Assembly (NCBI GenBank): GCA_900557175.1
Contig: USSL01000027.1
Coordinates: 1-13,532 of the forward strand
Length of the DNA stretch: 13,532 nucleotides
Direction of reading: 5' to 3'
Origin: an uncultured Eubacteriales bacterium
GTDB lineage: Bacteria > Bacillota > Clostridia > Lachnospirales > Lachnospiraceae
Position 1 is the stretch's first letter, and each line of letters begins with the position of its first letter. A model generated the notes under the pieces. The model had not been told where the DNA came from, did not search any database, and worked only from the letters and a program-made list of their open reading frames with translations. Of this stretch, positions 13,419 through 13,532 are shown in pieces. The position numbers and the translations under genes were made by a program.

Positions 13419-13532
13419 GGTTTGTCGATGTGTTTGTACTTGCGCGTCCGAGGATGTCATAAATTTTTTGTGCCATCTAGCCATCATACACGCGGCATTG
13501 CTCGTGCGCTTCACGTATGGTTTTGTTTGCGA

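Noticed and set aside
13044..13514. 156-residue open frame on the minus strand
   Set aside because: It is antisense to a clear SDR gene and has no recognisable domain or ribosome binding site.
13419..13532. Possible gene ends at the right edge: a minus-strand frame closing with TAG at 13479-13477, and a plus-strand frame from ATG 13430 open to the edge
   Set aside because: Only 18 and about 34 codons are visible, neither has a recognisable motif, and no ribosome binding site precedes 13430. I saw nothing else firm in these 114 bases.
13484..13532. tmRNA-like tag reading GCAAAC... on the minus strand
   Set aside because: The short peptide does not end in the Leu-Ala-Ala typical of tmRNA tags, and no tRNA-like ends are visible.

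Overview
The window looks like a chromosomal segment of a spore-forming, low-to-mid GC Clostridia species, most likely of the Lachnospiraceae. Three things point there: strong AAGGAGG-type ribosome binding sites on nearly every gene, two CotF-like spore coat genes plus a spore photoproduct lyase-family gene, and the Firmicutes-style rpsF-ssb-rpsR cluster. No mobile element, tRNA, rRNA or CRISPR array was seen. Assignments come from reading motifs by eye; no database search was run.

Layout. 1-93 may be the 3' end of an upstream gene. 128-940 encodes a tyrosine-phosphatase-like protein. 941-1179 is a regulatory stretch with a Spo0A-box-like pair, an inverted repeat, a good sigma-A promoter and a hairpin-rich leader, and leads into a 63-aa DUF951-like protein (1180-1371). 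A GC-rich hairpin and a second promoter then precede rpsF-ssb-rpsR (1569-2636), which ends at a strong intrinsic terminator. Two small CotF-like genes run on the minus strand (3162 down to 2710) behind a sigma-G-like promoter.

From 3333 to 9810 seven plus-strand genes are packed tightly with no visible terminator: a stand-alone double 4Fe-4S ferredoxin domain, an HSL-family esterase, an alcohol-acetyltransferase-like HHxxxDG protein, a zinc-ribbon/six-helix membrane protein, an AlaX-type alanyl-tRNA editing protein, an NAD-type malic enzyme and a D-2-hydroxyacid dehydrogenase. The first four look like a small lipid- or ester-modifying module. The last two overlap by ATGA and could form a redox-balanced malate to pyruvate to D-2-hydroxyacid route.

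A HAD phosphatase (10622 down to 9828) is divergent from a three-gene operon at 10820-13418: an MTA/SAH-nucleosidase-like protein with an extra C-terminal domain, a spore photoproduct lyase-family radical SAM protein, and a short-chain dehydrogenase. This operon is the best candidate for an under-described system. The radical SAM protein keeps the cluster cysteines and the flanking tyrosines, but has Tyr where Bacillus SplB has its hydrogen-donor Cys141.
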